From: Pinguiococcus pyrenoidosus
Lineage: Eukaryota; Sar; Pinguiophyceae; Pinguiochrysidales; Pinguiochrysidaceae
NCBI GenBank assembly: GCA_019677205.1
Contig: JAAMXY010000163.1
Location: 7,804-18,001 of the forward strand
Direction of reading: 5' to 3'
DNA length: 10,198 bases
Shown here: positions 7,332-10,198 of the stretch, in pieces
Position numbering within the stretch: position 1 is the first letter of the stretch
Layout: the number at the start of each line of letters is the position of its first letter
The notes under the pieces: generated by a model
What the model saw: the letters and a program-made list of their open reading frames with translations, nothing else
What the model was told of the DNA's origin: nothing
Databases searched by the model: none
Made by a program: the position numbers and the translations under genes

Positions 7332-8087
7332 GACGACTGATCTAGGAAGGCAGACTCATAAAGAGGAGCATGTCCGCAAAAAACGGAAAGGGTATCCCCG
7401 GAAGGCAGGCGCGGGCGCCTTTTCGCAGGGGCGGAGATGGAGCGATTGCTTCCACGTTCAATGAGCGAATTGAGACAAGCATCCCGATTGGGCTGTCCGC
7501 TTCTGTCTCCCGATGCTGCACGTTTGAAAAACAGCAAAACAGGAGACAATCGAAGCCTCGAAGCATTGTGATTCAGCAGAACTGATATCTATGAATTCTA
7601 AAATTATACCTACTCCAATCGGGTGAGTGCAATGGAAGAACAGACGGGAACCTGGCTTGACCAAACAAACACCTGGTCATGCGTCGCTCCAGCCTCTCAA
7701 CCTCCACAAGGCCACTCCCTCGCTTTCGCAAGTGCTGTGGAAGTCTTTTTGCCTTTGCCGGAGATGCCAAGCGAGCGCTTCTCTGGAGCAGGACTGAACG
7801 CTCCCAGCAAGAGCGGCGGCCTCGGACCTTGGTTGAGATTTCCGTCACACTCGTACAGCAGGGCTTCCGTCGCTTCCGTGCTATGTATATTCCAGCTGAC
7901 CCTGCTTGGCGTGCAGTTGTCTGAAGCGACGTCGAGGCTCACTGCTTTGCGCCGCACCACGAGATCACATGAGGTGGCGGTGCACTTGCGCAGGGTCGCG
8001 GAAGCGATCCTAGACAGATGAAGTACGGCTGGCGCGACTTGCCTTTCGTACTGCTGCGTGTGCGAATACCACGTCCTTTCGGCCTGA
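7332..8087. other. Upstream region of the NLR-like gene; possible cysteine-containing minus-strand exon
   Basis: The part nearest the NLR-like start (7332-7620) should hold its promoter and leader; it is AT-rich around 7570-7620, with no clear TATA box. Further right, a minus-strand frame from about 8004 down to a stop at 7697 reads RKCTATSCDLVVRRKAVSL, then DNCTPSRVSWNIHSTEATE and LLYECDGN. This looks more protein-like than its neighbours and follows a possible splice acceptor (tctgtctag, minus strand). It could be a downstream exon of the cysteine-rich gene at 8238-8882, but I found no strong matching donor in frame. It is recorded here rather than as a gene. Confidence 0.3.
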
Positions 8088-8209
8088 GCAAAGGGCTCTC
8101 TGCCGGGGATGCGAACGCCACTCGCAGTTGCTGCAATCTCTACGGCATCGCAGGGCGCGAAGTCGGGTCAGGCGTTGCTGTCGGGCGGGGCGAAGATCGA
8201 CGTCTCGTA

Positions 8210-8223
8210 CAAGCTCCAAGCTC
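8210..8223. repeat. Perfect 7-bp tandem duplication breaking the ankyrin-like frame
   Basis: caagctc occurs twice in direct succession (8210-8216 and 8217-8223). The ankyrin-like reading before it and the one after it are in frames that differ by exactly one such 7-base unit. Confidence 0.8.
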
Positions 8224-8237
8224 GGGTGGCTGCCGCT

Positions 8238-8882
8238 TCACACTGCAGCGCTGCTGGACGACAAGGAGCTCTGCATCCTGCATGAGACGCTAGAGACATA
8301 CGCAATGCAGCTTGGCCGCTGCTGCGGGAGAGGACGCTCGAGAGGTGATCGTGTGAGTCGCGCCAATCGCCGTCCTCGCGATCGTCGTTTATGAGATTCA
8401 TTGCACAAATCCCTCAAGAGCTGAGGTTTTGGCGCACCGACACCTTCCTCAAGAAGCCACGAATGGATAGCACATGTAAACTCGCGTAGGCAGCGGCCAG
8501 CATCCCAAACAGAATCGCTGTCGACGGCGTATCCTTTTCCCACTGCTTTCAGCCTTTCCCGCATCTCGTCGAGGTCAGCGCGAAAAGGGAGCGTACCGTC
8601 GCTGTCACAGCAGTTGAAAGAATTGCAGGAGTACGACGTGCATTGGCACTGCTCCCGAATGCGCGACTCCGCGTCGGTATTGTCCAGGATCATCCAGTTT
8701 GCGCACAAACGGGGGGTAAACCCGTTGTCGTCTGGACCCGTGATGTTGGGAAGAAGCGTCCCAAACCAAGCATTCTCGTGCTCGTGGGCGGAGTCGGCGC
8801 ACGCCAGGTACACTTCCGCATGCGCGGTAGCAAGGACTAGCCCGAGTGCGGCGATGGCGGCTGCGCTGATCCTCGACATCAT
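8238..8882 (-). CDS. Small cysteine-rich secreted protein (214 aa)
   Basis: ATG at 8882-8880, followed by a second Met codon. The N-terminus MMSRISAAAIAALGLVLATAHA is a textbook signal peptide with cleavage expected after AHA (residue 22). The mature part holds ten cysteines up to the segment LLRDLCNES, in the arrangement ACAD, RLCAN, EQCQC, YSC, NCC, GRC, FTC, DLC. An even number fits five disulphides in an extracellular protein. NIT and NES are possible N-glycosylation sites. The last 50 or so residues are Arg/Ser-rich and low in order, and lie opposite the ankyrin relic, so the true 3' end may differ (splicing or decay). I do not recognise the family. A TATA-like gtatatgta lies on the minus strand about 110 bases upstream of the ATG. 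Confidence 0.65.
   Translation of the reverse strand: MMSRISAAAIAALGLVLATAHAEVYLACADSAHEHENAWFGTLLPNITGPDDNGFTPRLCANWMILDNTDAESRIREQCQCTSYSCNSFNCCDSDGTLPFRADLDEMRERLKAVGKGYAVDSDSVWDAGRCLREFTCAIHSWLLEEGVGAPKPQLLRDLCNESHKRRSRGRRLARLTRSPLERPLPQQRPSCIAYVSSVSCRMQSSLSSSSAAV
8319..8387 (+). repeat. Direct repeat, copy 1
   Basis: Begins ctgctgcgggag and contains the run cgctcgagaggtgatcgtg. It matches 9041-9104 at about 58 of 65 aligned bases, with a 3-base gap and a 1-base gap. The two copies flank the cysteine-rich gene. Confidence 0.8.
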
Positions 8883-9040
8883 GGCTGCGTGCTTCCGAGT
8901 TCTGCGGGAGGGGGGGGAGGGGTTAGGTTGGGCTGGGAGCTGCCACCAAATTGAGGAGGAGGCTCCACCACCAACCGGCATTTTGGAGGAGTACATATAC
9001 CTCCCAACATTAATTTGTTGGTAGAGCTACTTCTGGTCAC

Positions 9041-9238
9041 TGCTGCGGGAGACGCTCGAGAGGTGATCGTGTGAGCCGGGTCATCGCGGTCCTCACGATG
9101 GTGGATCTGGCTGGCGGTGACGACATGCTGGCGGAGCGCGTGGGCATGGGCCTGCAGGGTGACGTGCTTGACGGGCGACGTTGGCATCGAGAGATTGGTA
9201 GTGCCTGCTGGGAAGGGGGGTGCTACCAAAGAGATGGG
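9041..9238 (+). pseudogene. Direct repeat copy 2 and its continuation: paralogous plus-strand relic
   Basis: Bases 9041-9104 are the second copy of the segment at 8319-8387. In the same plus-strand frame as the second ankyrin-like reading, this copy gives CCGRRSRGDRVSRVIAVL, then TMVDLAGGDDMLAER, and stays open to a stop near 9246. The 3-base gap is in frame, and several differences between the copies are silent or conservative in the VIAVL(T/A)(M/I)V stretch, which suggests the segment was once coding in both places. No start codon context, domain or splice structure is evident. It is probably a relic of a second copy of the same gene family. Confidence 0.4.
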
Positions 9239-9431
9239 ATGGAGTGAAGCTATGGAAATCGAGCGCAGGTGGTTGCACGGCTGGTGCGAAAGGGCAAGCA
9301 GCGGAGAACGAGAACTCGAGTATGATCCGTCCAAGCTGGGAATCTACGCCGTGCTGCAGCAGATCACGAAGCTTCTGTGAACCCACGTAAGAACTTCAAA
9401 ACTAGACACAGGCGATGAATGCCGGGCAGGG
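9239..9431. other. Short stretch without a supported gene
   Basis: A plus-strand frame ending LGIYAVLQQITKLL with a stop at about 9378-9380 looks mildly protein-like and could be the end of the relic to its left in a shifted frame. Nothing else is visible. Confidence 0.25.
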
Positions 9432-10079
9432 TCAGACAACAAAATTTGCAAGGGATGCCGAGTCGTCGGCATCACTCTGCACGGCATTCGCCGTCTTGGA
9501 CCAGACTCGTTTGCCCGCGAGAATGTAGCAGCTGTATTGACTGGCTGCTTCGGCGCCTACGGTGCTCGACAGGCACAACCAGCCTTCGTGCCTCGTTCCA
9601 ACACCGATATTCAAACAGCGTCCCCTAACCTGAAAGGTGCCTCCTACGAGGATGCGTGATCTGCAGCGTCAAAGACAGTCAAGAGTTGACTCAATAGCCT
9701 TTTGTGTGAGTCACCTTGAACGGTCAGACGCGGAATGGTCAAATCCGATTCCTCGCGGGGCACGAGTATTTCGCTTTCCCATGATCCGGCCTGACAGAAT
9801 TGCAAAGGAGCTGTCAACTCGTCTTCTACTCTGTTGTGGTGGGCTGCCGGTCACCAATGCCCAGCGTGGTACCTGAATCTTACGAAGGGAGCCCGCGGAG
9901 GTCTTGTAATGAACGAAAGGCCAAAGCGATCCGTTCAGAAGCACAGACCCGCCGCTGGCAGAATCAAGCACCTGAAGTTCGGAATGATGCGGAATCGATC
10001 TCGTGTAACAAAGGTAATCCAGTGGATCAACGCTTCCCCCCGGAACAAGCAGGTATCTATTGCTCTCGTGCCATTTCAT
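9432..10079 (-). CDS. Hypothetical protein, two exons proposed, next to the telomere (about 134 aa)
   Basis: Proposed exon 1 runs from the ATG at 10079 to 9873 and exon 2 from 9629 to the stop at 9432. Exon 1 reads MKWHESNRYLLVPGG, then SVLLNGSLWPFVHYKTSAG; exon 2 reads NIGVGTRHEGWLCLSS, then SQYSCYILAGKRVW. Both have balanced, protein-like composition, unlike the opposite strand. The proposed 243-base intron (9630-9872) has a CAG|GTACCA donor and a TTTCAG|GTT acceptor in minus-strand sense, and joins the exons in phase 0 without a stop. I do not recognise the product. The frame stays open upstream of the ATG up to the telomere, so the true N-terminus may be lost. Alternatively the two parts are unrelated remnants. 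Confidence 0.35.
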
Positions 10080-10150
10080 CAAGAGTTGCTCCCACTCAGG
10101 ACGGGGCACCGTAAAAACAGTTTCCAATGGCGCATGCAAAGCTTCGGAGG

Positions 10151-10198
10151 GTTAGGTTAGGGTTAGGGTTAGGGTTAGGGTTAGGGTTAGGGTTAGGG
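10151..10198 (+). repeat. Telomere: (TTAGGG)n array at the chromosome end
   Basis: After a single g, one shortened ttagg unit is followed by seven perfect ttaggg units to the end of the window. A G-rich array pointing outward at a sequence end is a true telomere rather than an internal array. TTAGGG is used by animals, fungi and many stramenopile, haptophyte and other protist lineages. No satellite or other subtelomeric repeat separates it from the adjacent sequence. Confidence 0.97.

Larger units (their letters stand above)
8088..8387 (+). pseudogene. Ankyrin-repeat-like gene fragment broken by a frameshift
   Basis: On the plus strand, the frame with ATG at 8109 reads MRTPLAVAAIS, then QALLSGGAKIDVSYKL. 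This matches the ankyrin pattern TPLhxAA ... LLxxGAxID. After a 7-base duplication (8210-8223) the reading continues in another frame as GWLPLHTAALLDDKEL, the start of a second ankyrin unit (GWTPLHxAA). The spacing between the two TPLH positions is about 36 residues, slightly longer than the usual 33. Downstream the second frame goes on as CCGRGRSRGDRVSR, a segment repeated at 9041-9104. No start, promoter or intact continuation is visible, so this is a relic. It overlaps the 3' end of the minus-strand cysteine-rich gene. Ankyrin repeats are generic protein-binding modules, so no function is inferred. Confidence 0.5.

Noticed and set aside
8919-8932. Telomere-like ggggttaggttggg inside the window
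   Set aside because: Only one imperfect unit; not a meaningful interstitial telomere array.
9834-10160. Plus-strand frame running to the telomere with a protein-like middle part
   Set aside because: The minus-strand reading has better composition over both proposed exons; the plus frame is Arg/Lys-rich and has no support outside this stretch. I cannot exclude it fully.

Overview
The window is the end of a eukaryotic chromosome. The last 48 bases are a telomere of TTAGGG-type repeats, running 5'-to-3' off the right edge, as the G-rich strand does at a right chromosome end. The genes also look eukaryotic: a secreted/membrane protein with an N-terminal signal peptide and a single C-terminal membrane anchor, an NLR-type NTPase, kinesin-light-chain-type TPR repeats, ankyrin-like repeats and a possible GT-AG intron. 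GC-rich coding sequence, long intron-free genes and the TTAGGG telomere suggest a microbial eukaryote, possibly an alga or protist. I cannot name the species.

Layout, left to right. Positions 1-505 (minus strand) hold a TPR gene that runs off the left edge and whose 5' end has decayed. Positions 506-1412 have long overlapping frames on both strands but no gene I can support. Positions 1413-1811 (minus) are a disordered hypothetical protein. It is divergent from the next gene, with a 58-bp palindrome (1921-1978) between them. Positions 2338-4245 (plus) encode a solute-binding protein of the NikA/OppA family (SBP_bac_5) with a C-terminal membrane anchor. Its domain appears circularly permuted: the C-terminal third of the bacterial fold comes first. 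Convergent to it, 4734-7331 (minus) encodes an NLR-like protein: acidic disordered N-terminus, a helical domain resembling HeLo/MLKL-N cell-death effectors, then NB-ARC and a winged helix. It stops just where a TPR sensor usually begins. Right of it are a broken ankyrin-like gene on the plus strand (8088-8387), a small cysteine-rich secreted protein (8238-8882, minus), a second diverged copy of the ankyrin gene's downstream segment (9041-9238), and a possible two-exon gene (9432-10079, minus) whose frame stays open into the telomere.

Together this looks like a subtelomere where surface/secreted proteins and innate-immunity-like modules (NB-ARC, TPR, ankyrin) are shuffled and broken. Three gene breaks coincide with short tandem duplications (28, 8 and 7 bp). 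The two best candidates for something undescribed are the permuted, membrane-tethered binding protein and the HeLo-like NLR without a sensor. All family assignments come from reading motifs by eye, with no database search.
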